In this document: positions 1-9,343 of the stretch, one piece after another
Layout of the letters: each line of letters starts with the position of its first letter
How positions within the stretch are numbered: position 1 is the first letter of the stretch
From: Bacteroidales bacterium
GTDB taxonomy: Bacteria > Bacteroidota > Bacteroidia > Bacteroidales > UBA932
Direction: 5' to 3'
NCBI GenBank assembly: GCA_028700975.1
Contig: JAQVRQ010000009.1
Span: 7,529 to 44,154 of the forward strand
Length of the DNA: 36,626 nucleotides
The notes under the pieces: model-generated
Seen by the model: only the letters and a program-made list of their open reading frames with translations
Told to the model about the DNA's origin: nothing
The model's database searches: none
Position numbers and translations under genes: made by a program

Positions 1-114
1 GGAGTTGCAGTTCCAATTTACGCAATTGGTGCAGGGAGTAATAATTTTTCCGGCAGGATGGATAATACAGAGATTTCCAGAAGAATATTCAAAAGTCTGA
101 AACTGGAGTTCTAA
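1..114 (+). CDS. Alkaline phosphatase family protein, C-terminal fragment (truncated at window start)
   Basis: Frame 1 reads GVAVPIYAIGAGSNNFSGRMDNTEISRRIFKSLKLEF*; the 'VPIYAIG..NFSGRMDNTEI' tail resembles bacterial alkaline phosphatase C-termini. Stop TAA at 112-114 overlaps the next ATG. Confidence 0.6.
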   Translation, partial: GVAVPIYAIGAGSNNFSGRMDNTEISRRIFKSLKLEF

Positions 115-1625
115 TGAAACGCATTTTATTCTTAATAATTACTCTGAGCATCTCATTTGGTGCTCAGAGTAAATCGTTGCCAAAAAGAGAATTTCGTGGA
201 GCTTGGATTCACACAGTTGGCAATCAGCAGTTTAAAAATATGTCTGCAGATTCTATAAAGAATCTCTTTACTACTACTCTTGATAACTTTCAAAGGGCCG
301 GAGTAAATGCTGTAATCTTCCAAGTAAGACCACAAGCAGATGCATTTTATATATCTGAAATTGAGCCCTGGAGTAGATTCTTAAGTGGAGAACAGGGCGT
401 AGCTCCTAAAGAGATTTGGGATCCATTACAATTTATGATTGAAGAGGCTCATAAAAGAGGAATGGAACTTCACGCTTGGTGTAATCCCTATAGAGTAACC
501 TCCAATGATAAGGAGCAACTCCATCCGGATCACCTCTATTTTAAAAGACCAGAATTATTCAAAAAATATGGGAAACAACTATATTTTGATCCCGGTGAAC
601 CAGAATCAATTGAGCATACAGTAAAAGTAATTGCAGATATTGTCTCCAGATATGATGTAGACGCAATTCACTTTGATGACTATTTTTATCCCTACCCTAT
701 TCCTTTTGAAGAGTTCCACGATGACGCATCATTTGTTAAGTATTCGGCAAACCAGGGATTCGAATACTGGCAGAAAGGAGATTGGAGAAGGAATAATGTT
801 GCAACACTGATAAAAGAGTTGAATGATACAATTAAAGCTATAAAACCTTGGGTAAGATTCGGCATAAGCCCATTTGGAATACATCGGAACCTTAAGGATA
901 CTCCAGACGGTAGCGGTAGTAAAACAAATGGTCTCTCTAACTATGAACAGCTATTTGCAGACATACCTCACTGGCTTAAAATGGGCTGGGTAGATTACAA
1001 CGTTCCACAACTTTACTGGAAAATAGGTCACCCCGCAGCAGATTACAAAACACTTATTGAATGGTGGAGCCAAGGTAATTTTGGGAGGCATCTTTATATT
1101 GGTCAGAACATCTCCACATTCAGGGAACCGGACCTTGACAATCCTGGCAGAAGTCAATTCAAAACAAAAATGGAATTAACCAGAAGCTTACCAAATATTC
1201 ACGGGAACGTATGGTGGCCGGGATGGACACTTAATACAAACCCCAATGGTTTTACCGATTCACTTGCCATAAATTATCAGCAGACACCTGCAATTATACC
1301 AGCTTTCGACTTTCTCGATTCTATAGCACCAGATCCAGTCTCTAGCACGAAAATAAGATCTGGGAAACTTGAGTGGAGCCATAAGTCCTATAAAAATGGG
1401 GCTGAAAAACTACAAGAGCCTCAATTTTTTGTAGTTTACAGATTTCCTGATGGAGTTGAACCAAATATTGAGAAGAGTGAATTTCTATTCAAAATTGTTG
1501 AAGGCACATCAATAACTCTTAATAAGCAAAAAGGGAAAAAACTAAAATACAAATACTTAGTTACCTCTCTTGATAGATGCCGTAATGAGAGTAAACCAGG
1601 CAAAATAGTTTCTTCATCATACTAG
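114..1625 (+). CDS. Glycosyl hydrolase-like 10 (GHL10/DUF187) family secreted protein
   Basis: N-terminal signal peptide; 'REFRGAWIHTVGN', 'AVIFQVRPQADAFY', 'AWCNPYRV', 'DAIHFDDYFYPYP' are typical GHL10 motifs. Confidence 0.88.
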   Translation: MKRILFLIITLSISFGAQSKSLPKREFRGAWIHTVGNQQFKNMSADSIKNLFTTTLDNFQRAGVNAVIFQVRPQADAFYISEIEPWSRFLSGEQGVAPKEIWDPLQFMIEEAHKRGMELHAWCNPYRVTSNDKEQLHPDHLYFKRPELFKKYGKQLYFDPGEPESIEHTVKVIADIVSRYDVDAIHFDDYFYPYPIPFEEFHDDASFVKYSANQGFEYWQKGDWRRNNVATLIKELNDTIKAIKPWVRFGISPFGIHRNLKDTPDGSGSKTNGLSNYEQLFADIPHWLKMGWVDYNVPQLYWKIGHPAADYKTLIEWWSQGNFGRHLYIGQNISTFREPDLDNPGRSQFKTKMELTRSLPNIHGNVWWPGWTLNTNPNGFTDSLAINYQQTPAIIPAFDFLDSIAPDPVSSTKIRSGKLEWSHKSYKNGAEKLQEPQFFVVYRFPDGVEPNIEKSEFLFKIVEGTSITLNKQKGKKLKYKYLVTSLDRCRNESKPGKIVSSSY

Positions 1626-1635
1626 ATTGTATTTA

Positions 1636-1665
1636 TTGACATTTGGCAACCTTTGCGTAACTTTG
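1636..1665 (+). promoter_or_regulatory. Bacteroidota-type promoter (-33 TTG, 19-nt spacer, -7 TAACTTTG)
   Basis: TTG at 1636-1638 and TAACTTTG at 1658-1665 match the TTG-N19-TAnnTTTG consensus, about 30 nt before the antiporter ATG. Confidence 0.65.
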
Positions 1666-1696
1666 CACAAATTTTTTATAAACTAAATATTATTAA

Positions 1697-2899
1697 ATGA
1701 AAAAAATCCTCTCTTTTTCCTTGTTTCTGATGATTGGCCTGGTTCTTTCACAGGTACTACCAGGAGTACTCGGGAACAACTATGAAAGTCTGGAAGTTAT
1801 TACTGGAGCACTTCTTTATGTTGCTCTATCCTTCATTATGATAAATGTGGGACGTGAATTTGTGCTAGATAAAACCAAATGGAAATCTTATGTGAAGGAC
1901 TATTTTGTAGCAATGGCCACGGCAGCTTTACCCTGGATTTTTGTTGCATTTTACTTTATCTTCATTATTCTGCCTGTTGAGTATAATACAGACTGGGAGG
2001 CGTGGAAGGAGAGTCTGCTTTTAAGCCGATTTGCAGCTCCCACATCTGCAGGAATTCTCTTTACAATGCTTGCAGCCATAGGGTTAAGATCAAGTTGGAT
2101 TTACAAGAAAATACAGGTTCTTGCAATATTTGATGACCTTGACACAATCCTACTAATGATTCCTCTTCAGATAATAATGATTGGAATGAAATGGCAGATG
2201 GGTGTTATTCTTTTAGTCGTAACACTATTGCTTTGGTTAGGATGGAAGCATATGAGCAAATATAATCTTAAACAGGATTGGAAGCATATTCTCTTTTACT
2301 CAATTATAGTTGTGGCAATAACCATTTCAATAGACCATTACACAAAACTACTTTTTGGGCCAGAAGGAGCAATCCATATTGAAGTATTGTTGCCTGCATT
2401 TGTGCTGGGTATGATGATGAAAAGCATTCATATAGACAGCAAAATTGAGAGAGGAGTCTCAACAGGTATATCTCTTATTTTTATGTTGCTCGTAGGATTA
2501 AGTATGCCTCACTTTATTGGAAGTACAATTATGACCGAGGCATCAATGGAGTCCGGATCAATAATGGGCGAACAACCGATGCTATCCTGGGGTAATATTG
2601 CTATGCACGTAGTATTTGTTACAATCCTTTCTAATATTGGCAAAATGGTTCCACTTCTTTTTTATAGAGATAGACTCATTGAAGAGAGGCTTGCGCTCTC
2701 TATTGGAATGTTTACCAGAGGAGAGGTGGGAGCTGGTATTATATTTATTGCGTTAGGGTATAATATTGGAGGACCGGCATTGATTATCTCTGTTCTAACA
2801 ATGGTATTGAACCTTATTTTAACCGGAATTTTTGTAGTTTGGGTTAAAAAGCTCTCCCTAAGGGCTAGTAAAAAGCTGGAGACCGCAAAAGCTGTATAA
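1697..2899 (+). CDS. Cation:proton antiporter (CPA family membrane protein)
   Basis: Polytopic membrane protein with 'FAAPTSAGILFTMLAAIGL', 'FDDLDTILLMIPLQ' and 'GMFTRGEVGAGIIFIALG', typical of CPA/Kef-type exchangers. Confidence 0.8.
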   Translation: MKKILSFSLFLMIGLVLSQVLPGVLGNNYESLEVITGALLYVALSFIMINVGREFVLDKTKWKSYVKDYFVAMATAALPWIFVAFYFIFIILPVEYNTDWEAWKESLLLSRFAAPTSAGILFTMLAAIGLRSSWIYKKIQVLAIFDDLDTILLMIPLQIIMIGMKWQMGVILLVVTLLLWLGWKHMSKYNLKQDWKHILFYSIIVVAITISIDHYTKLLFGPEGAIHIEVLLPAFVLGMMMKSIHIDSKIERGVSTGISLIFMLLVGLSMPHFIGSTIMTEASMESGSIMGEQPMLSWGNIAMHVVFVTILSNIGKMVPLLFYRDRLIEERLALSIGMFTRGEVGAGIIFIALGYNIGGPALIISVLTMVLNLILTGIFVVWVKKLSLRASKKLETAKAV

Positions 2900-2919
2900 T
2901 TGAATTTTGACACTATATA

Positions 2920-4314
2920 ATGAAAACAACTTCAAGAGTAAAAGTTTCTAATCTATTAAAAGGAGAGCCCGGCGTCTCAATATTAGTGAAGGGATGGGTC
3001 AGAACAAAAAGAGGCAACAAAAACGTAGTTTTTGTTGCCTTGAATGATGGCTCTACTGTAAACAACATACAGATAGTATTTGATATGACCCGGTTTACAG
3101 AAGAGGCTCTTAAGCCTGTAAATACTGGTTCTTGTATCTCTGTTGAGGGGATTTTGGTTGCTTCACCTGGCGGCGGGCAATCTGTTGAGGTCTCAGCCAC
3201 TTCTCTCGAAGTGTATGGATCTGCCGATCCCGAAACCTATCCTCTTCAAAAAAAGGGGCATAGTATGGAGTTTCTAAGGGAGATTGGACACCTTAGACCC
3301 AGAACAAATACATTTGGATGCATCTTTAGAATTAGACACTCTATGGCATTTGCCATACATAAATTCTTTAATGATAAAGGGTTTTACTATCTACACACTC
3401 CCATTATCACAGCATCAGATGCTGAGGGTGCAGGTGCAATGTTCCAAGTTACAACACTTGATCTGAATAATATCCCAAGAGATCCAGAAAATAAAATTGA
3501 TTTTTCTCAAGACTTTTTTGGAAGAGCATCCAATCTTACTGTAAGCGGTCAGCTTGAGGGTGAGCTGGGAGCGATGGCTCTAGGGGAAATATATACATTT
3601 GGCCCCACTTTTAGAGCAGAAAACTCAAACACACCAAGACACCTTGCAGAATTCTGGATGGTTGAGCCTGAAATGGCCTTTTATGAGATTAAGGAGAATA
3701 TGGATCTGGCCGAAGAGTTTATTAAATATCTTGTAAAATATGCTCTAGAGAACTGCTCGGATGATCTTAAGTTCCTCAACGATATGTTTGATAAAGAACT
3801 TTTGGCAAGGCTTAAAAGCGTTGTGGAGACAGATTTTGTTAGAATTTCATATACCGAGGGTGTTGAGATATTAATGAAGTCTGGAGAAAAATTTGAATTT
3901 CCTGTATTCTGGGGAGCAGATTTGCAAAGTGAGCACGAAAGATTCCTTGTCGAGAAGCACTTCAAGAGGCCTGTTATCCTTACTGACTATCCTAAAGAGA
4001 TTAAGGCATTCTATATGAAGCAAAATACTGATGGCAAGACTGTAAGAGCGATGGATGTACTTTTTCCAAAGATTGGGGAGATAATTGGAGGGTCCCAGAG
4101 AGAGGAATCTCTTGAGAAACTGGAAGCCAGAATTAAAGAGATGGGAATGGAGAGCGAGGGCCTTTGGTGGTACCTAGATACACGAAGATTCGGAACAGCT
4201 CCTCACGCAGGATTTGGACTCGGCTTTGAAAGACTCCTACTTTTCGTCACAGGAATGTCAAACATTAGAGATGTAATTCCATTTCCAAGAACACCTAAAA
4301 ACGCAGAATTTTAA
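2920..4314 (+). CDS. asnS: Asparagine--tRNA ligase
   Basis: OB-fold N-terminus '[29 protein letters not shown]' and class II core '[24 protein letters not shown]', '[29 protein letters not shown]'. Confidence 0.97.
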   Translation: MKTTSRVKVSNLLKGEPGVSILVKGWVRTKRGNKNVVFVALNDGSTVNNIQIVFDMTRFTEEALKPVNTGSCISVEGILVASPGGGQSVEVSATSLEVYGSADPETYPLQKKGHSMEFLREIGHLRPRTNTFGCIFRIRHSMAFAIHKFFNDKGFYYLHTPIITASDAEGAGAMFQVTTLDLNNIPRDPENKIDFSQDFFGRASNLTVSGQLEGELGAMALGEIYTFGPTFRAENSNTPRHLAEFWMVEPEMAFYEIKENMDLAEEFIKYLVKYALENCSDDLKFLNDMFDKELLARLKSVVETDFVRISYTEGVEILMKSGEKFEFPVFWGADLQSEHERFLVEKHFKRPVILTDYPKEIKAFYMKQNTDGKTVRAMDVLFPKIGEIIGGSQREESLEKLEARIKEMGMESEGLWWYLDTRRFGTAPHAGFGLGFERLLLFVTGMSNIRDVIPFPRTPKNAEF

Positions 4315-4323
4315 AATCAATAT

Positions 4324-4941
4324 ATGCTAATAATTGGGATAGCAGGAGGTACGGGATCGGGGAAAACCACCGTTGTAAAAGAGATTACAAAACTACTTTC
4401 AGACAGTGAAATAGTGGTTATTCCACAAGATTCATACTACAAAGACAATAGCCACTTGCCTTTGGAAGAGAGACTTGAACTTAATTTTGACCATCCGGAA
4501 TCAATAGATTTTAAATTACTCGTTAAGCAACTAAAGGATCTAAAGGCAGGCAAAGCAATTGAACAGCCAATTTACTCCTATCTCACTTGTTCAAGATCTA
4601 CAACTGAAACTGTTCACGTTAACCCAGCACATATTATTATTGTTGAAGGGATACTGATTTTCACCTGTGCAGAACTTAGAAGCGTTATGGATATCAAGGT
4701 TTTTGTTGATGCTGATGCTGATGATCGTCTTGGAAGAGTTATAACAAGAGATAATATTGAAAGGGGTCGTACCATTGATAAGGTACTTGAGCGATATGAG
4801 AAAACAGTAAAGCCAATGCATCTTCAATTTATTGAACCAAGTAAAAGATATGCAGATATTATTGTTCCCCAGGGAGGTCATAATAAGGTAGCAATAGATA
4901 TTCTTCTGGCAACAATTGAAAAGGCCTTAAAGAAAAGATAG
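4324..4941 (+). CDS. udk: Uridine kinase
   Basis: 'IGIAGGTGSGKTTVVKEI' P-loop; 'VIPQDSYYKD', 'NFDHPESIDF', 'RVITRDNIERGR' are uridine kinase motifs. Confidence 0.95.
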   Translation: MLIIGIAGGTGSGKTTVVKEITKLLSDSEIVVIPQDSYYKDNSHLPLEERLELNFDHPESIDFKLLVKQLKDLKAGKAIEQPIYSYLTCSRSTTETVHVNPAHIIIVEGILIFTCAELRSVMDIKVFVDADADDRLGRVITRDNIERGRTIDKVLERYEKTVKPMHLQFIEPSKRYADIIVPQGGHNKVAIDILLATIEKALKKR

Positions 4942-5655
4942 ATGTTTAAAAAAGACAATAATGCCGGGTTGTACATGACCATAGCGGTGCATCTCGTATT
5001 ATTGATTGTACTGCTCTCCTCCAGGATAGGTTTTATGATCCAGGAGGAGAGCTCTTTTGTACTTGACTTTACTAAAGAGGAGGAGATTGAAAAGATTAAG
5101 AGGGAAGAGCGTCTAAGGGAAGAGATTAGTAAGGAGTTAGATGATATGCTATCCGGTAGAACTCCTGTTAGGAACGTTGTCGTAGATGCAACAAACAGAG
5201 GAAATAACCTTAGAGATGATCGCTTTAAAAATCCAAATGAGGTTTACAATGAAGCTCAAGAGCTTCAAAAAAAGCTCGATGCAGCGAGAAGAGAGGCAGC
5301 CAGGTTACAAGGTTCGGATGAGGATATCGCTCCGGCAGAGAGTGAGAAAAAGGAGGAGAAGAGAGAAACATATAAAGGTCCCTCCGTGGTCTCTTATACC
5401 CTGGAGGGTAGAAAGTCAATTTCAATGCCAATTCCCGTTTATAAATGTGTTGCAGGTGGAGATGTCTCCGTTGCAATTATTGTAAACAGAAATGGCTATG
5501 TTATAGATGCTTCTGTTATCGATAATGCATCAGCCAAAGATTTGTGCATTAGAGAATATGCTGTAAGAGCGGCAGCAGCTTCCAGATTTACAAGATCTTC
5601 ATCCTCACCGGAAAGACAACGAGGAGAAATCGTCTACAGATTTATTGCTCAATAA
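4942..5655 (+). CDS. TonB-like (energy transducer/TonB C-terminal-like) inner-membrane-anchored protein
   Basis: Single N-terminal TM segment, charged coiled region, C-terminal domain with 'VSVAIIVNRNGYVIDASV' resembling TonB C-terminal-like domains. Confidence 0.6.
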   Translation: MFKKDNNAGLYMTIAVHLVLLIVLLSSRIGFMIQEESSFVLDFTKEEEIEKIKREERLREEISKELDDMLSGRTPVRNVVVDATNRGNNLRDDRFKNPNEVYNEAQELQKKLDAARREAARLQGSDEDIAPAESEKKEEKRETYKGPSVVSYTLEGRKSISMPIPVYKCVAGGDVSVAIIVNRNGYVIDASVIDNASAKDLCIREYAVRAAAASRFTRSSSSPERQRGEIVYRFIAQ

Positions 5656-7243
5656 CCTGTTCTTTTGACGCAATCTGAATTACATTATCAATTTTAGAGA
5701 TGATAGGATAATATGCAGCGTCATCCAAAGGAGAATACCTCCCCACAAGGGCTTTAAGTTGAGTAATTAAAATATCTCCAGATATACGCCACTCCTCTTT
5801 ATTTGGAATAACATTTTTTCCGGCAGCATATTTAAGAAATTTCTCTTCTAGATTAATAGAATTAAGAAATTTATTTAATTCTGCAATATCTCCAATCTCT
5901 CTTAATTCAGATCTATAGATATCAGCTATCTCTGAAGAATATCTAAAAACAAGACCCAACTCATTACTTTTAATCAGAAACTTTGTTACTCCTGTTGTAT
6001 CAAGTGGGACAAAAACATCAGGTGTAATACCTCCTCCACCAAATACAATTTTTCCCTTTGGAGTGGTGTACTTAAGAGAATCGTTTTGCCTTATACTATC
6101 TGCAGATGTAAGCTCACCGTGCTTGTACCTTTCAAGAATGTCATTTCTATAGTCTTTGCTGTAGGGCTTTTGAATTGATCTACCTGTTGGTGTGTAAAAT
6201 CTTGCAACTGTAAGCCTTATTCCTGACTTATCAGAGAAATAGATAGGTTCTTGGACAAGTCCCTTTCCAAAAGATCTTCTTCCTATGATTGTTCCTCTGT
6301 CATTATCCTGTATTGCTCCGGCAAATATTTCACTGGATGAAGCAGAGCCTTCATCAATTAAAACTTTAAGACCTATCCCCTTAAATTTACCTCTACCATC
6401 AGCAAAGAAATCCTCTCTTTTTCTGTGAAGACCCTCCATATATACAATTAGATTACCTCTCTCTAAAAACTCATTTGAGAGCAACAATGCCTGATCCAGA
6501 TAGCCACCTGTATTCCCTCTCAAGTCAATAATCACAGAATTCATCCCTCTTTCATTCAATAATGAAAGTGATTCTAAGACCTCTTTATGGCTGGTTCTTG
6601 TAAACTTTGACAACTTTAGATAGCCTAAAGTATCGTCAACCATATAACTTACATCAACACTTTTAACTGGTATCTTATCCCGTTTAATATCAAACTTAAG
6701 AATAGTATTAACACTCCCTCTTTTGAAACCAACATTTACATTTGACCCGGACTTTCCTCTTAGCATACTAACTAGTGAATCCTGATCTAACTTTACACCA
6801 GCTACAATTTTACCATCAACCTCTACAATTCTATCCCCGGAAAGGACCCCTGCCCTTTCAGATGGTCCGCCCGGAATTACCTGAATTACAATGGCAGTGT
6901 CATTTGGGACATTGAACTGAATACCAATGCCGTCAAAATTTCCCTGAAGCTCCTCTTCAGCGCTCTTAAGCTCTTGAGGAGGAAGGTATACCGAGTGTGG
7001 GTCTAGCTTCTCAAGAAGAAGTGGAATTGTCTCTTCTGTAATATGAGAATAATCAAGTGTATCAACATAATTTTTGTCAATTTCACTAATTATAAGCATT
7101 AACTTATCCCACCGTCCTGCTTTTATTTCCAACTCTCTCTTTGAATAGCCATTATCACAATATCGAGTGACTAATAACATCACAAACAAGATCCCTGCTA
7201 CTGCCGGCCATAGGCTCCTCCTTGTCCCTTCTGTGAAATTCAT
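5642..7243 (-). CDS. S41 family carboxy-terminal processing peptidase with PDZ domain
   Basis: PDZ 'DGIGIQFNVPNDTAIVIQVIPGGPSERAGVLSGDRIVEVDG'; catalytic Ser/Lys region 'LIDEGSASSSEIFAGAIQDNDRGTIIGRRSFGKGLVQ'. Confidence 0.95.
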   Translation of the reverse strand: MNFTEGTRRSLWPAVAGILFVMLLVTRYCDNGYSKRELEIKAGRWDKLMLIISEIDKNYVDTLDYSHITEETIPLLLEKLDPHSVYLPPQELKSAEEELQGNFDGIGIQFNVPNDTAIVIQVIPGGPSERAGVLSGDRIVEVDGKIVAGVKLDQDSLVSMLRGKSGSNVNVGFKRGSVNTILKFDIKRDKIPVKSVDVSYMVDDTLGYLKLSKFTRTSHKEVLESLSLLNERGMNSVIIDLRGNTGGYLDQALLLSNEFLERGNLIVYMEGLHRKREDFFADGRGKFKGIGLKVLIDEGSASSSEIFAGAIQDNDRGTIIGRRSFGKGLVQEPIYFSDKSGIRLTVARFYTPTGRSIQKPYSKDYRNDILERYKHGELTSADSIRQNDSLKYTTPKGKIVFGGGGITPDVFVPLDTTGVTKFLIKSNELGLVFRYSSEIADIYRSELREIGDIAELNKFLNSINLEEKFLKYAAGKNVIPNKEEWRISGDILITQLKALVGRYSPLDDAAYYPIISKIDNVIQIASKEQVIEQ

Positions 7244-7244
7244 T

Positions 7245-7664
7245 TTATTCAGATAGATTTACAACCTCAATTCCCACTTTTCTTAAAAGGTCAATGCCAT
7301 CGGTTACACGATAATTGTCCCTGTAGACAAGCCTTCTTATCCCAGCCTGAATAATCAGTTTTGAGCACTCTAGACAAGGGGCTGTCGTAACATACATTGT
7401 AGCACCTTCGCTGCTGTTGCCAGATTTTGCGACCTTGGTAATAGCGTTAGCCTCTGCGTGTAACACATATGGTTTAGTATGACCTGTTTCATCTTCACAC
7501 ACATTCTCAAATCCGGATGGCGTTCCATTATATCCATCAGAAATAATCATTCTATCTTTAACAATCAAAGCGCCTACTTGCCTTCTTTTACAATAGGAGT
7601 TCTTTGACCATATCTGGGCCATATCTAAATAACTGCGATCAAACTGAAGTTGTTTTTCGTTCAT
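7245..7664 (-). CDS. dCMP deaminase (ComEB-type cytidine/deoxycytidylate deaminase)
   Basis: Zn-binding 'HAEANAI' and 'TAPCLECSKLIIQAGI' motifs; 139 aa. Confidence 0.93.
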   Translation of the reverse strand: MNEKQLQFDRSYLDMAQIWSKNSYCKRRQVGALIVKDRMIISDGYNGTPSGFENVCEDETGHTKPYVLHAEANAITKVAKSGNSSEGATMYVTTAPCLECSKLIIQAGIRRLVYRDNYRVTDGIDLLRKVGIEVVNLSE

Positions 7665-7666
7665 AA

Positions 7667-9331
7667 TTACAAATCTGTTCTTTGATAAAGGTACCTTTTT
7701 ATGCTTCTCTTTGGAGTCTTTTCAAACTCTTCCGGGAAAATTCTAAAACTTGAAAGCTTACAATAATTCGGAAGCTCTTCGTTTACTAAAGCGATATTTT
7801 CACTCATTTTTTGCTCAACAACAGCTGCGTTGAAGCCGTCATTTTCTACCTGTTCAATATCCGGATATATTAGTGCCACTAATGAACCGCTCTCCTCTAT
7901 CACCAGAGATTCAACTACATATGGCATATTGTTTATAATGCTCTCGATCTCTTCCGGATAGATATTTTGACCGGAAGGACCCAATATCATACTCTTAGAT
8001 CTTCCTCTTATATAGAGGTAACCATCTGAATCAAGAACGCCCATATCACCCGTTCTCATCCATCCATCTTCAGTAAAAGTCGCGCTGGTTGCCTCCGGAT
8101 TTTTAAAATATCCTAGCATTACATTATCTCCCTTGCACTGTATCTCTCCTGGAATTCTTGCAGGATCCGGAGAGTCAATTCGAACCTCCATTCTTGGAGC
8201 AGCTTTTCCGCAAGAGTACAAACGTGTATTATTCCAGGCTGCATATGTTATAATTGGGGCGCACTCTGTCATTCCATAACCTACTGTGAAAGGGAAACCA
8301 ATTTTTCTAAAGAAAGACTCTGCCTCCTTATTAAATGCCGCACCTCCTATAATAACCTCCTTAAATCTTCCTCCGAAAGTATTTACAAGTTCGGTTAATA
8401 TCCGCTTTTGAACTTTCTGTTCCAGAACCGGTAACTTTAAAAATATCCTAATTGCAGTTTTATTAATAATAGGCTGTAGCTTTTTCTTATAGATCTTTTC
8501 AATTATTAAAGGTACTGCTATTATTATATCTGGTTTAATTTCAGCAAATGCATCCATTATAATCTTTGGACTAGGAACTCTTGTTAGAAAATGGACGTGT
8601 GCACCCACACACATTTCAAATAAAAACTCAAACATCATTCCATACATATGAGCAGTAGGAAGCATCGATACTACATTTGATTTATTTGTCAACTGTGGGT
8701 GGACCTCCTTTGCAAACATCACATTAGACCATAATGATCTATAAGGCAACATCACCCCTTTTGAGAAGCCTGTTGTCCCCGATGTATAGTTAATCATTGC
8801 AAGCTCTTCAGATGTATCTTTGTGAAAGCTAATATGATTTTCTCTGAAATTCTTTGGATATTTTTTACCGAAGTATTCATTTAATCTCTCTCTGGTTTCA
8901 TCAATTAACGGGTCCCTGGAATATAGGATTGTGAGATCTGAAACCTGGATAACAGCTTGTATATCTGGCATCTCAGCTTCATTAAGCTGCTCCCAAATAA
9001 CATCTCCCACAAAAAGTATTTTCGAGTCCGAATGGTTGACTATATGATGAATATTCCCTGGCTTGAATTCGTGAAGAATTGGTACGGCAACAGCTCCATA
9101 TGTAATTGTTGCCAGAAAAATCACACCCCAGTTTGCCTGATTTTTAGAACATAATGAGACTTTGTCTCCCTTTTTCAGACCACACCGCTCAAATACAATA
9201 TGAAGTTTTGCTATTCTTCTGGCGACATCTCTATAGTATAGTGTGATTCCTTTATAGTCCGATAATGCCGGGTTATTCCAATTATTTCTGAAACTATCTT
9301 CCAGCTGTTTATTCAATGATTTATCCATCAA
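7667..9331 (-). CDS. AMP-dependent synthetase, long-chain acyl-CoA synthetase-like
   Basis: 'INYTSGTTGFSKGVMLP' AMP-binding motif, 'GYGMTECAPIITYA', 'GWMRTGDMGVLDSDGYLYIRGRSKSMI'. Confidence 0.93.
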   Translation of the reverse strand: MMDKSLNKQLEDSFRNNWNNPALSDYKGITLYYRDVARRIAKLHIVFERCGLKKGDKVSLCSKNQANWGVIFLATITYGAVAVPILHEFKPGNIHHIVNHSDSKILFVGDVIWEQLNEAEMPDIQAVIQVSDLTILYSRDPLIDETRERLNEYFGKKYPKNFRENHISFHKDTSEELAMINYTSGTTGFSKGVMLPYRSLWSNVMFAKEVHPQLTNKSNVVSMLPTAHMYGMMFEFLFEMCVGAHVHFLTRVPSPKIIMDAFAEIKPDIIIAVPLIIEKIYKKKLQPIINKTAIRIFLKLPVLEQKVQKRILTELVNTFGGRFKEVIIGGAAFNKEAESFFRKIGFPFTVGYGMTECAPIITYAAWNNTRLYSCGKAAPRMEVRIDSPDPARIPGEIQCKGDNVMLGYFKNPEATSATFTEDGWMRTGDMGVLDSDGYLYIRGRSKSMILGPSGQNIYPEEIESIINNMPYVVESLVIEESGSLVALIYPDIEQVENDGFNAAVVEQKMSENIALVNEELPNYCKLSSFRIFPEEFEKTPKRSIKRYLYQRTDL

Positions 9332-9343
9332 TTAGTGCTCAAA

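Noticed and set aside
5186-5485. 99-aa alternative-frame ORF in the TonB-like gene
   Set aside because: Highly basic, composition-driven frame-shifted read of a purine-rich coding region; no domain evidence.
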